Assembly: GCA_937876995.1 (NCBI GenBank)
Contig: CALEFD010000051.1
Coordinates: forward strand, 1-20,069
Direction of reading: 5' to 3'
Source: an uncultured Bacteroidales bacterium
GTDB taxonomy: Bacteria; Bacteroidota; Bacteroidia; Bacteroidales; Bacteroidaceae
Length of the DNA stretch: 20,069 nt
Part shown: piece by piece, positions 1-7,541 of the stretch
How positions within the stretch are numbered: position 1 is the first letter of the stretch
Layout: each line of letters starts with the position of its first letter
Notes under the pieces: model-generated
Seen by the model: the letters and a program-made list of their open reading frames with translations, nothing else
Databases searched by the model: none
What the model was told of the DNA's origin: nothing
Translations under genes and position numbers: made by a program

Positions 1-534
1 ATTATCTAAAATTGTAAAAGTACCATCCACTACCGGTATATCATCTTTCAGGAAAGTCTGAACTTTAGTCTGTTGACTTATAGATTCAGAAAGGTTAATC
101 TCATAAAGTATAGAGGCATAGCCTTTTTGAGCGAATGGCACAAATATATCGCCATCTTTAGTATAAGCCATCTTCTCATAAAACTCCGTATATGGAAGAA
201 GCGCCGGGGGGATAGCAGTTTCGCCCGGTCCTCTACCTACCCTTAAACAATTAAGCTTGTTTTCTAAAGTATTAACATCAAAAACTTGCATCATAGCTTC
301 AGGATCTCTGGCACCTACTATAAGATAATCTTCGTGTACCATCAAACCCACAGCAGCAAAAACCTCTAATGGCAAAACTGTTGCCTCAAGCTTTTCTGTT
401 GGTGTAACTTTAAGATTCTTCTCTATAACCTTATAGTTAAAGTAAGCATCATTACTACCACAAGAAGAGACTAACAACATTGCAGGTAAACAAACCAGCA
501 ACAATACTAATTGCATCAATCTATTATTATTCAT
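1..534 (-). CDS. TolB-like 6-bladed beta-propeller lipoprotein (N-terminal part; runs off the window)
   Basis: The frame is open for 178 codons from an ATG at 534-532 to the window edge, so the C-terminus is missing. The protein starts with a hydrophobic signal peptide ending in a lipobox (VSSC, cysteine at residue 25), so it should be a lipoprotein. Residues 45-105 resemble the first blade of the Bacteroidota 'TolB-like/6-bladed beta-propeller' lipoproteins, including the hallmark GRGPGE at residues 100-105. Members are common in gut Bacteroidales and mostly have no assigned biochemical role. A -7 promoter box lies 33 bases upstream. The gene is divergent from rsmF, so they share only the intergenic region. 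The family call rests on the signal peptide, the GRGPGE motif and general appearance; the missing half could change the domain picture. Confidence 0.75.
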   Translation of the reverse strand, partial: MNNNRLMQLVLLLVCLPAMLLVSSCGSNDAYFNYKVIEKNLKVTPTEKLEATVLPLEVFAAVGLMVHEDYLIVGARDPEAMMQVFDVNTLENKLNCLRVGRGPGETAIPPALLPYTEFYEKMAYTKDGDIFVPFAQKGYASILYEINLSESISQQTKVQTFLKDDIPVVDGTFTILDN

Positions 535-566
535 ATTCGCTATGTTTAAAATTTCTATTAATTACA

Positions 567-574
567 CAAAAGTA
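567..574 (-). promoter_or_regulatory. Bacteroidota -7 box for the propeller lipoprotein gene
   Basis: Read on the minus strand this is TACTTTTG, a full match to the TAnnTTTG -7 consensus of the Bacteroidota primary sigma factor. Transcription would begin near 561-563, giving a leader of about 28 bases. The -33 partner (TTTG 19-21 bases upstream) is not present; the nearest TTTG is only 12 bases upstream. The call therefore rests on the -7 box alone. Confidence 0.4.
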
Positions 575-657
575 TAAATAATCCATCAAACTACATCATA
601 CTACAAGTAATAGTTTGAAAAGTATGTAAAACTTCTACTATAACGGTGAAAATTGTG

Positions 658-665
658 TAAGTTTG
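658..665 (+). promoter_or_regulatory. Bacteroidota -7 box for rsmF
   Basis: TAAGTTTG matches TAnnTTTG completely. Transcription would begin around 669-671, so rsmF would have a very short leader of about 13-15 bases. No TTTG sits at the expected -33 distance. Confidence 0.42.
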
Positions 666-683
666 TAGCAGAATAGTAGAGCA

Positions 684-2018
684 ATGCAATTACCGGATAG
701 TTTTATAGAGCAGATGAGAAGCAGTTTTTCAGAAGAAGAGCTGCAAGAGTTTGTAGATGCCATAGGCAGCACCCCCATTACAAGTATTAGAATAAATGGC
801 GATAAAATGCCAGAGACGGCACTTGATGAATTCAATCTGCAAAACCCTGTACTATGGGCAAGCAATGCTTACTATCTGAATGAAAGACCATCATTCACAT
901 TTGATCCACTGTTTCACGCCGGCTGTTACTACGTACAAGAGGCTTCATCTATGTTTGTAGAACAGGCTGTCAAACAGTGTAATTTCTCAGGTCCCGTTAC
1001 AGCACTCGATTTATGTGCAGCACCCGGTGGCAAATCCACGCATCTCTGTTCATTACTTCCCAAAGGCAGTCTGTTGGTAGCAAACGAAATCCACAGAGGA
1101 CGTGCCCAGATTTTAGCAGAGAACCTTACCAAATGGGGAAAACCGGAAGTGATAGTAACAAGTAATACACCACAACAGATAGGCGAAAGCGGACTGCAAT
1201 TTGACCTTATATTGGTAGATGCCCCCTGTTCCGGCGAAGGTATGTTCCGTAAAGACGATACAGCCATAACAGAATGGAGCTTAGAGAATGTAGAGATGTG
1301 TGCCAACAGACAAAAAGAGATTCTGCAATCTGTTTGGCAGGCGCTGAAACCCGGCGGATATATAATTTACAGCACTTGTACTTACAACAAAAAAGAGGAC
1401 GAAGAGAATGTAAAATTCATAGAAGAGCAGTTAGGTGCCACAGTTATTTCCATACCAACAGAAAGCAGTTGGGATATTGCTCCCGGCTACCACTTCTACC
1501 CTCACAGGACTAAGGGCGAAGGTTTCTTTTTAGCATTACTAAAGAAAGACGAAGATGAACCAATATCAGAAGCCAGACTGCCCAAACAGATAACAAGCAA
1601 TATCCCTGCCGAATGTAAAGAGTGGATTCAGAATAACGAAGACTTTGCTTTCCAGATGGTAAACGATGCCATATATGCACGTCCCAAGCAGGTAGCATTA
1701 CAGATGCAGATGGTTGCAGATAGATTATATTGCCTTATCAAAGGCATCTGCATAGCCACAGTTAAAGGTAAAAACATAATACCGGCACACCAACTTGCAA
1801 TGAACAGCATATTAAATAAAGAGGCATTCCATAGCGTAGAACTTAACAAAGAAGATGCTTTGCGTTATTTAAGATGTGAAGCGCTGAATATTCCAAACGA
1901 GCCAAAAGGTTTCGTTCTGTTTACATACCAGGGTGTGACATTAGGATTTGGCAAAAACATAGGAAACAGAGCCAACAACCTCTATCCGCAAGAGTGGAGA
2001 ATAAGAAAGAATCTGTAA
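684..2018 (+). CDS. rsmF: 16S rRNA (cytosine-C5) methyltransferase, RsmF/NOL1-NOP2-Sun family
   Basis: The enzyme transfers a methyl group from S-adenosylmethionine to C5 of a cytosine in rRNA; E. coli RsmF acts on C1407 of 16S rRNA. The SAM-binding motif DLCAAPGGKSTHL is at residues 109-121. Motif IV, DAPCSGEGMFRKD, is at 179-191 with Cys182. Motif VI, YSTCTYNKKEDEENV, begins at 229 with Cys232, the expected nucleophile. The family's FYPHRTKGEGFF signature follows near 271-282. Residues 300-444 form the C-terminal RNA-binding part found in the longer RsmF-type members, and 444 residues fits that group. The ATG at 684 is supported by the -7 box just upstream. The gene ends two bases before the stop of the converging PorE-like gene. 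The exact target base in this organism is inferred. Confidence 0.93.
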   Translation: MQLPDSFIEQMRSSFSEEELQEFVDAIGSTPITSIRINGDKMPETALDEFNLQNPVLWASNAYYLNERPSFTFDPLFHAGCYYVQEASSMFVEQAVKQCNFSGPVTALDLCAAPGGKSTHLCSLLPKGSLLVANEIHRGRAQILAENLTKWGKPEVIVTSNTPQQIGESGLQFDLILVDAPCSGEGMFRKDDTAITEWSLENVEMCANRQKEILQSVWQALKPGGYIIYSTCTYNKKEDEENVKFIEEQLGATVISIPTESSWDIAPGYHFYPHRTKGEGFFLALLKKDEDEPISEARLPKQITSNIPAECKEWIQNNEDFAFQMVNDAIYARPKQVALQMQMVADRLYCLIKGICIATVKGKNIIPAHQLAMNSILNKEAFHSVELNKEDALRYLRCEALNIPNEPKGFVLFTYQGVTLGFGKNIGNRANNLYPQEWRIRKNL

Positions 2019-2020
2019 CT

Positions 2021-4009
2021 TTATCTGAACATTCCGTATGTAGTGCGCAATACACGGAACTCAATCCTACGGTTCAACTGATTACATATCTCCTGCTGTT
2101 CTTGAGTCATCAGCAAGATTCCAAATTCATATAACAGTTGGTTTTCTACAAGGAATGGATACTGTTCTGCCTGCTTTTTAGAAACTACCACAGGTTTCTC
2201 TTCACCATAACCTTTAGCAGTAAGCCTGTCTGCAGCTATTCCCGCTGCAATAAGATAATCCACCACACTCTGTGCTCTTGCAGCAGAAAGACGCAGGTTA
2301 TAATCATCGTCACCTTTATAATCACAATGCGCACCTATTTCAATTGTTACATGTGGATTATCAGTAAGCAATGCAGCAAGTTCATTAAGCGATTCTGCCG
2401 ATTCAGGGCGCAATGTAGCCTTATCAAAATCAAAGAAGATATTGTCTATAAGCACAGGTTTTGATATAGATGACAATGGAAACTGCAACACATATTCTCT
2501 GTCTTGATTTGTGCTGTCCGTAGATATTTCCTGTTTGTAGTTCAAATAGCCTTTTGATGTACCTAACAACAGATAATTTGTACCCGGATTTACACGCTGA
2601 GTAAAAGAGCCGTCATCGCGTACACCAAGTTTTGTGTTTGTACCATCATCGCCCACCAAATAGACAATGGCATCGGTCAGTTCATAACCATCTTTTTCAT
2701 ATACCCAACCTGTAATTTTATGCACTGTTTCAGGCAATTCAAATGTATAGATATGATCTCTGCCACGACCGTCATTTCTGTTTGACGAAAAGAAACCTCG
2801 CGTATAATCTCCTTCGAATGTCATACCAAAATCATCGGCAAAAGAGTTTACAGGACTTTTCATATTCTCTATAGTCCAAGTGGAGTCTGATACACTAACA
2901 GCCTTAAAAATATCAAGTCCGCCCATACCCGGATGTCCGTCCGATGAAAAATAGAGTTCTCCATTTCTTCTGAAAGTAGGAAACATTTCGTTACCCGGCG
3001 TATTTATATCAGGGCCTAAATTCTCTGCACCTATAAAACGCCCACCCATCTCAACGCGCCATAAATCAAATCCTCCATAACCACCAGGCATATCAGAAAC
3101 AAAGTATATCCAGTTACCATCGGGCGACACTGCAGGATGTGCGTATGAATTAAGCGTATCATTAGATTCTGCAATATATGGTGTAGCTGCACCCCAAGCA
3201 GCATCGGAACGGCCTGATTTCATTATTTGCGCAGGACGTGCAAACAGAGCATCCATAGGACAATAGGTAAAATACATTGTAGTAAAATCGGGGCTGAAAG
3301 CTATGCTTCCATCTTCAAATTCACTATTTGGACCACCCTCTATCTTTACAGGCTTTTTCCATTTACCCTTCTCATCCTTTTCAGAAAAGTAGATATCACA
3401 ACTCTTCATACCGGTTATACCATTTATATCGTCACCGGTAGATTCATCACGAGAAGATGTAAAGTAGAGCGATGTATATGAATCATTGCCGTATGCCGGA
3501 GAAAAGTCACTGTATTTAGAATTAAACAGAGCATCCTTTTTTACAATATATCTGGTAGGATTCTGCTTCCATTCCAGCGATTGAGTAGCAGATTGCAAAC
3601 CATTTATGGCAAGTTCATCATTGGGGAAAGCATCCAAATAGATACTGTAGTTCTTTGCAGCATTCTTATATTCACCATTTCTTAACTGCATATCTGCCAA
3701 ATATCTATATGCCACAGTATCGGGATACTTATAACGAATGGCATTCTGGTATGCAGCCATTGCTCTGGGAATATAGTTTATACGTCTGTAACAATCGGCC
3801 ATCATATAAGCACGTTCTGCACGTAAAGACTTCTCTTTGGAAGGAGTACCTGCATACGCCTTTTTATATAGAGATGCAGCCTGATAATATTCGCCCAATG
3901 CGTAACTCTGTTCAGCCTTACGCAGATGCACCTCTGCACCACAACCATTAAGTACAGTTACGGCAACAGCAAACACTATGTATAACAAGTATTTCCTATA
4001 CATACACAT
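2021..4009 (-). CDS. PorE-like OmpA-family lipoprotein (TPR / PD40 propeller / CRD / OmpA-C)
   Basis: A 662-residue predicted outer-membrane lipoprotein with lipobox LNGC (Cys23). A TPR-like helical region spans about 27-145. WD40-like PD40 repeats span about 165-425, with blade motifs such as AVSPDGNWIYFVSD and FRRNGELYFSSDG. A carboxypeptidase-regulatory-like beta-sandwich follows at about 430-500, then an OmpA C-terminal domain at about 520-655. The peptidoglycan-contacting residues appear intact: Asp563 and Arg578 in NLRLSAARAQ. The insertion before NRRIEF is typical of Bacteroidota members. Order and length match P. gingivalis PorE (PG1058), a type IX secretion component said to anchor the machine to peptidoglycan. 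Many Bacteroidota carry similar proteins without proven type IX function, so the role is inferred. It lies 23 bases after topB and is probably cotranscribed. Met3 at 4003 is an alternative start. Confidence 0.85.
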   Translation of the reverse strand: MCMYRKYLLYIVFAVAVTVLNGCGAEVHLRKAEQSYALGEYYQAASLYKKAYAGTPSKEKSLRAERAYMMADCYRRINYIPRAMAAYQNAIRYKYPDTVAYRYLADMQLRNGEYKNAAKNYSIYLDAFPNDELAINGLQSATQSLEWKQNPTRYIVKKDALFNSKYSDFSPAYGNDSYTSLYFTSSRDESTGDDINGITGMKSCDIYFSEKDEKGKWKKPVKIEGGPNSEFEDGSIAFSPDFTTMYFTYCPMDALFARPAQIMKSGRSDAAWGAATPYIAESNDTLNSYAHPAVSPDGNWIYFVSDMPGGYGGFDLWRVEMGGRFIGAENLGPDINTPGNEMFPTFRRNGELYFSSDGHPGMGGLDIFKAVSVSDSTWTIENMKSPVNSFADDFGMTFEGDYTRGFFSSNRNDGRGRDHIYTFELPETVHKITGWVYEKDGYELTDAIVYLVGDDGTNTKLGVRDDGSFTQRVNPGTNYLLLGTSKGYLNYKQEISTDSTNQDREYVLQFPLSSISKPVLIDNIFFDFDKATLRPESAESLNELAALLTDNPHVTIEIGAHCDYKGDDDYNLRLSAARAQSVVDYLIAAGIAADRLTAKGYGEEKPVVVSKKQAEQYPFLVENQLLYEFGILLMTQEQQEICNQLNRRIEFRVLRTTYGMFR

Positions 4010-4032
4010 ATTATAACTGAAAAAAGGCTGAT

Positions 4033-5823
4033 TTATTGCAGTATGCGCATAGAATTATCAGACAGAACATCTTTTACTAATGATGTTACCATCTGCTTGA
4101 GTTCATCAATAAACTGTGCCGGACTATATTTTTGCCTTTCTATTTCGCGCAGACGTTTTTCCCATATACCAGTCAGTTCCGCACTTTTCAATAGTTCTTC
4201 GTGAATAATGGATATAAGCGATATACCTGTTTGCGTAGGAACCAGATTCTTCTTCTCTTTACGCATATATCCACGTTTAAACAGAGTTTCAATAATTGCA
4301 GCACGAGTAGAAGGACGCCCTATTCCATTCTCTTTTAGAGCATCACGCAATTCATCATCATTAACCAGTTTTCCCGCTGTTTCCATAGCTCGCAGCAGAG
4401 TTGCTTCAGTGTAAAGTTTTGGTGGTTGGGTCCATTTCTCTTGCAATTGTGGTATATGCTGTCCTCTTTCACCCACTGTAAATGTAGGCAGAACCTTTTC
4501 ATCTACATCTTCTTTATAGTCTGCAGATTTATCTTTTTCATATAGTATGCGCCAACCCGGACTGATTATCTCTTTACCTGTAGCCTTAAACTCCACTTTT
4601 GCAGCTTCTCCCAGTACTGTGGTTGTAGAGAAATTACATTCCGGATAAAAAGCAGCAATAAAGCGCAATGCCACTAAATTAAACACCTTCTGTTCTATTG
4701 CTGACAACCCTTTAGGCTGAACACCTGTTGGTATTATTGCGTGGTGGTCAGTCACCTTACTATTATCAAAAACGCGCTTTGTTTTAGGCAGTTTCTTTGC
4801 CAACAAAGGTTCTGTATATTGTGCATAATCCTGAAGCCCTTTTAAAATCTGAGGACACTTTGGATATATATCGTCACTAAGGAATGTTGTATCTACACGC
4901 GGATAGGTGGTTATCTTCTTTTCATATAGTGACTGTATGGTCTTTAACGTATCGTCAGCCGACATTCCATACTTTTTGTTACACTCCACTTGTAAGGATG
5001 TTAAATCAAACAGACGCAATGGATACTCTTTACCGGCTTTCTTATCTACTTTTGTCACAGTAAACGGTTCCTGTTCTATCTTTTCCAAGAACTGCAAACC
5101 CTCTTCTTTTGTAGTTAACTTACCCTTTGTAGCACTAAACTGGGTATCTCTGTATATAGTCTTCAATTCCCAATACTGTTCAGGAACAAAGTTCTGTATC
5201 TCAAGATACCTGTTTACTACAAGTGCCAAAGTAGGAGTTTGAACCCTGCCTATGGAGAGTACCTGACGGCTTTCACGAGTAGCATATTTAAGTGTATATA
5301 GTCTGGTGGCGTTCATTCCTAAGAGCCAATCGCCTATAGCACGACACAGGCCGGCTTCGTATAGAGATTTAAATGAATCCTGACTTTGCAGTTTTGCAAA
5401 ACCTTCACGTATAGCATCTTCGGTTAGTGACGATATCCACAAACGCTGTACCGGACACTTTACACCTACCTTCTGCATCACCCAACGTTGTATAAGTTCA
5501 CCTTCCTGGCCGGCATCACCACAGTTCACAATCGAATCAGCACGGAGCATTAACGATTCTATTACCTTAAACTGTTTTTCAACACCCTTGTCGTCAATAA
5601 GTTTTATTCCAAAACGGGGAGGTATCATAGGCAGGCTGCTTAAATTCCAGCCCCTCCACATTTGTGTATAGTCAGCAGGTTCTTTAAGTGTACACAGATG
5701 ACCAAAGGTCCACGTAACCTGATAACCATTACCTTCATAATAGCCATCATGTCTGTTACGTGCGCCTAAAACATCTGCAATATCCTTTGCAACGCTTGGT
5801 TTCTCTGCTATACAAACTATCAT
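4033..5823 (-). CDS. topB: DNA topoisomerase III (type IA)
   Basis: Type IA topoisomerases cut and pass single DNA strands to relax or decatenate DNA in replication and recombination. The N-terminal TOPRIM fold begins with IVCIAEKPSVAKDIA (Glu7). The strand-cleaving tyrosine is Tyr307 in TTYPRVDTTFL. The conserved SIGRVQTPTLALVVNR is at 190-205, the HHAIIPTG motif near 360-367, and the ENGIGRPSTRA motif at 498-508. The second acidic motif reads DAGQE (103-107), where the usual pattern is DxDxE, so the middle aspartate is glycine. At 596 residues it is shorter than E. coli TopB (653), and I see no C-terminal zinc-finger cysteine pairs. It is followed after 23 bases by the PorE-like gene. It reads as a housekeeping chromosomal copy: no mobilisation or transfer genes are nearby. 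Confidence 0.95.
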   Translation of the reverse strand: MIVCIAEKPSVAKDIADVLGARNRHDGYYEGNGYQVTWTFGHLCTLKEPADYTQMWRGWNLSSLPMIPPRFGIKLIDDKGVEKQFKVIESLMLRADSIVNCGDAGQEGELIQRWVMQKVGVKCPVQRLWISSLTEDAIREGFAKLQSQDSFKSLYEAGLCRAIGDWLLGMNATRLYTLKYATRESRQVLSIGRVQTPTLALVVNRYLEIQNFVPEQYWELKTIYRDTQFSATKGKLTTKEEGLQFLEKIEQEPFTVTKVDKKAGKEYPLRLFDLTSLQVECNKKYGMSADDTLKTIQSLYEKKITTYPRVDTTFLSDDIYPKCPQILKGLQDYAQYTEPLLAKKLPKTKRVFDNSKVTDHHAIIPTGVQPKGLSAIEQKVFNLVALRFIAAFYPECNFSTTTVLGEAAKVEFKATGKEIISPGWRILYEKDKSADYKEDVDEKVLPTFTVGERGQHIPQLQEKWTQPPKLYTEATLLRAMETAGKLVNDDELRDALKENGIGRPSTRAAIIETLFKRGYMRKEKKNLVPTQTGISLISIIHEELLKSAELTGIWEKRLREIERQKYSPAQFIDELKQMVTSLVKDVLSDNSMRILQ

Positions 5824-5900
5824 ACACTGTTTTAATGTGGTGTAAAATTACTCATATTTTTTCACTTACCCTACCCTCATACACCTTATTATATATAAAA

Positions 5901-5933
5901 AGTGTAGCAGTTGATTTATTCAACTGCTACACT
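5901..5933 (-). terminator. Rho-independent terminator of the exbB-exbD operon
   Basis: A perfect 14-base-pair stem (5901-5914 with 5920-5933) encloses a 5-base loop. Read on the minus strand it is followed directly by TTTTTATATATAA. It lies 21 bases past the stop of the last exbD, so it separates this operon from topB downstream. Confidence 0.88.
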
Positions 5934-5954
5934 CTATTGTATTTAAGCATTAAA

Positions 5955-6428
5955 TTACTGACCGTCTTTCTTCTTTGATGCTGAATATACCATATTCAAC
6001 GCAGAAGCCTTACGTAGTGCAAGTTTAACGTCTGTAACAATACCCATCTGTACCTTCTTATCTACTTTAAGAGATATCTTCATAAAAGGTTTATCTCTTT
6101 CAGGCATACTTTCACGCTCCTGTGCAACATAGTCGCGGATAGCATCAACTTCAGCAAACTTATCGTTCAACTGAATACGTGGTGCTGTACCTAACTGAGC
6201 GCGATACTCCTTATTAGGAGAACCTATATAGATGTGTGATACCAAAGACTTTTTCTCCAACTTCTCAATTTCAGTTCCCTGCGGAGTAGTGAATTGTACC
6301 TTCAATTCTACTTCACGCATTGATGTAACCATCATGAAGAAGAACAATACTGAGAAGATCAAGTCAGGAAGTGACGAAGTATTCAACTCCGGCATCTCTC
6401 TCTTTCCTTTATTTCTAAATTTACTCAT
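5955..6428 (-). CDS. exbD: ExbD/TolR-family biopolymer transport protein (second ExbD)
   Basis: ExbD subunits sit with ExbB in the inner membrane and turn the proton gradient into movement that TonB or TolA passes to the outer membrane. This 157-residue copy has a short basic N-terminus, one transmembrane helix at about 20-37 (SLPDLIFSVLFFFMMVTSM) with the essential proton-carrying aspartate at Asp22, then a periplasmic domain of about 115 residues. That length is normal for the family. It is the last gene of the operon, 7 bases after the first exbD, and a strong terminator follows. Having two different ExbD genes behind one ExbB is common in Bacteroidota. The physical partner (a TonB) is not encoded here. 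Confidence 0.9.
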   Translation of the reverse strand: MSKFRNKGKREMPELNTSSLPDLIFSVLFFFMMVTSMREVELKVQFTTPQGTEIEKLEKKSLVSHIYIGSPNKEYRAQLGTAPRIQLNDKFAEVDAIRDYVAQERESMPERDKPFMKISLKVDKKVQMGIVTDVKLALRKASALNMVYSASKKKDGQ

Positions 6429-6435
6429 AATCTAA

Positions 6436-7011
6436 TCAATACTGTTTTGGTTCAGCCTCAGAAATCTTTGATGGGTACATACCTCTTGCGTATAACTGTT
6501 GATCCTCTGTACAATCCTTATAACTCTTACGGAATTTAGCTTTACACCATTCATCACGCAATTCATTATAAGCTTTTGTCAGTTCATTCTGAACCTGGAA
6601 ATAAGTCTCATATTCTGTAGAACGGTCAGTCTGCAACGATATAATGTGCTTGACCGTTGTAATCACAGTTCCGAACCCTGGAATATCATACTCTTCTTTA
6701 ACCGGGAAGTTATCTTTATCCTCTGGATTGGCAATAAATTCCTTGGCTAAATCTTTGAGCTGATTAATCTCTATCAACTCGCCGCGGCATAGTACTTCGT
6801 TGTTTTTGTTAACCAAAACAACCATTACGTTACGCTCTTTAGCCTTGATTTCCTCTTCTTGCGCATTTGGGTCCCATTCCGGCAGACGACGTGACAAACC
6901 GGTATCGGTATCCATAGATGTGGTCACAAGGAAGAAGATCAACAGGATAAAAGAGATATCCGCTGTTGATGAAGAGTTCATCTGTGGTACTTTTCTATTT
7001 GTTTTTGCCAT
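6436..7011 (-). CDS. exbD: ExbD/TolR-family biopolymer transport protein (first ExbD, long C-terminus)
   Basis: The N-terminal transmembrane helix (about 17-33, TADISFILLIFFLVTTSM) carries the conserved aspartate Asp18, which marks an ExbD proton-path subunit. The protein has 191 residues, longer than the usual 130-150. The extra length is a charged, largely helical tail from about 125, with cysteines at 156 and 167 that could pair in the periplasm. The two ExbDs of this operon differ clearly outside the membrane helix, so they probably have different jobs within one complex or in alternative complexes. It follows the 4-TM gene by 23 bases and precedes the second exbD by 7, so translation is probably linked. 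Confidence 0.9.
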   Translation of the reverse strand: MAKTNRKVPQMNSSSTADISFILLIFFLVTTSMDTDTGLSRRLPEWDPNAQEEEIKAKERNVMVVLVNKNNEVLCRGELIEINQLKDLAKEFIANPEDKDNFPVKEEYDIPGFGTVITTVKHIISLQTDRSTEYETYFQVQNELTKAYNELRDEWCKAKFRKSYKDCTEDQQLYARGMYPSKISEAEPKQY

Positions 7012-7034
7012 AAGATACTCTTCAAATATGATTC

Positions 7035-7526
7035 TTACTTCTTAATTTTTGCTTTGAAAACACCAATCATTGACAAGAATGCGCTAAGAATAGCAACTAT
7101 AACAAGAGCATAGATTGAATACAGACAAACGTCTGTAAGTTTCAAAAGAGAAACATTTTCAAAAAGGCTCTGGTCACCAAGACGGATTGGGTCTGTTCCT
7201 GCCAAGAAATATGATGCTGCAACTGCAAGAGCTGTAAACAAGAACACAGGTGCAACGAAGCTAATTTTTCTTTCTCCCTTCTTTCTGTATTTCAAGTTCT
7301 TAATACCATTGATGATGGCAAAGATAAATACAGAAGCTGTACATATACCAACCAAAGCATACAACCAGATCAAAAGCAGACCGGTATATTGTGGTGCTGT
7401 ATATGTCTTTCCATTAAAAATATCCTGCATACCGAATCCTACGCAGAAGAACATTACAAGAACTGCTGCTGAAACAAGGAACAGTATAGCCAATACTATG
7501 GATGATGCATTATTTTTCTTTTCCAT
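7035..7526 (-). CDS. Conserved 4-TM membrane protein of the exbB-exbD operon, function unknown
   Basis: A 163-residue, very hydrophobic protein with four predicted membrane helices at about 8-32, 47-72, 89-107 and 133-157. Basic loops (KNLKYRKKGERK between helices 2 and 3, KAKIKK at the C-terminus) suggest that both ends face the cytoplasm. I recognise no catalytic motif or named domain. It lies 15 bases after exbB and 23 before the first exbD, inside a tightly packed operon, so it is most likely an accessory part or assembly factor of the ExbB/ExbD complex. That role is inferred from position only. I recall similarly placed genes in other Bacteroidales but could not check. Confidence 0.75.
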   Translation of the reverse strand: MEKKNNASSIVLAILFLVSAAVLVMFFCVGFGMQDIFNGKTYTAPQYTGLLLIWLYALVGICTASVFIFAIINGIKNLKYRKKGERKISFVAPVFLFTALAVAASYFLAGTDPIRLGDQSLFENVSLLKLTDVCLYSIYALVIVAILSAFLSMIGVFKAKIKK

Positions 7527-7541
7527 TATTATTGGTAATTA

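Noticed and set aside
929..1306. A 125-codon open frame on the minus strand inside rsmF
   Set aside because: It lies opposite the SAM-binding and catalytic motifs of rsmF, has no promoter or known domain, and is a shadow of that gene.
5824..5900. Possible topB promoter (TAATTTTA on the minus strand)
   Set aside because: It matches only seven of eight positions of the -7 pattern and has no -33 partner; not strong enough to list, although topB must have a promoter after the exb terminator.
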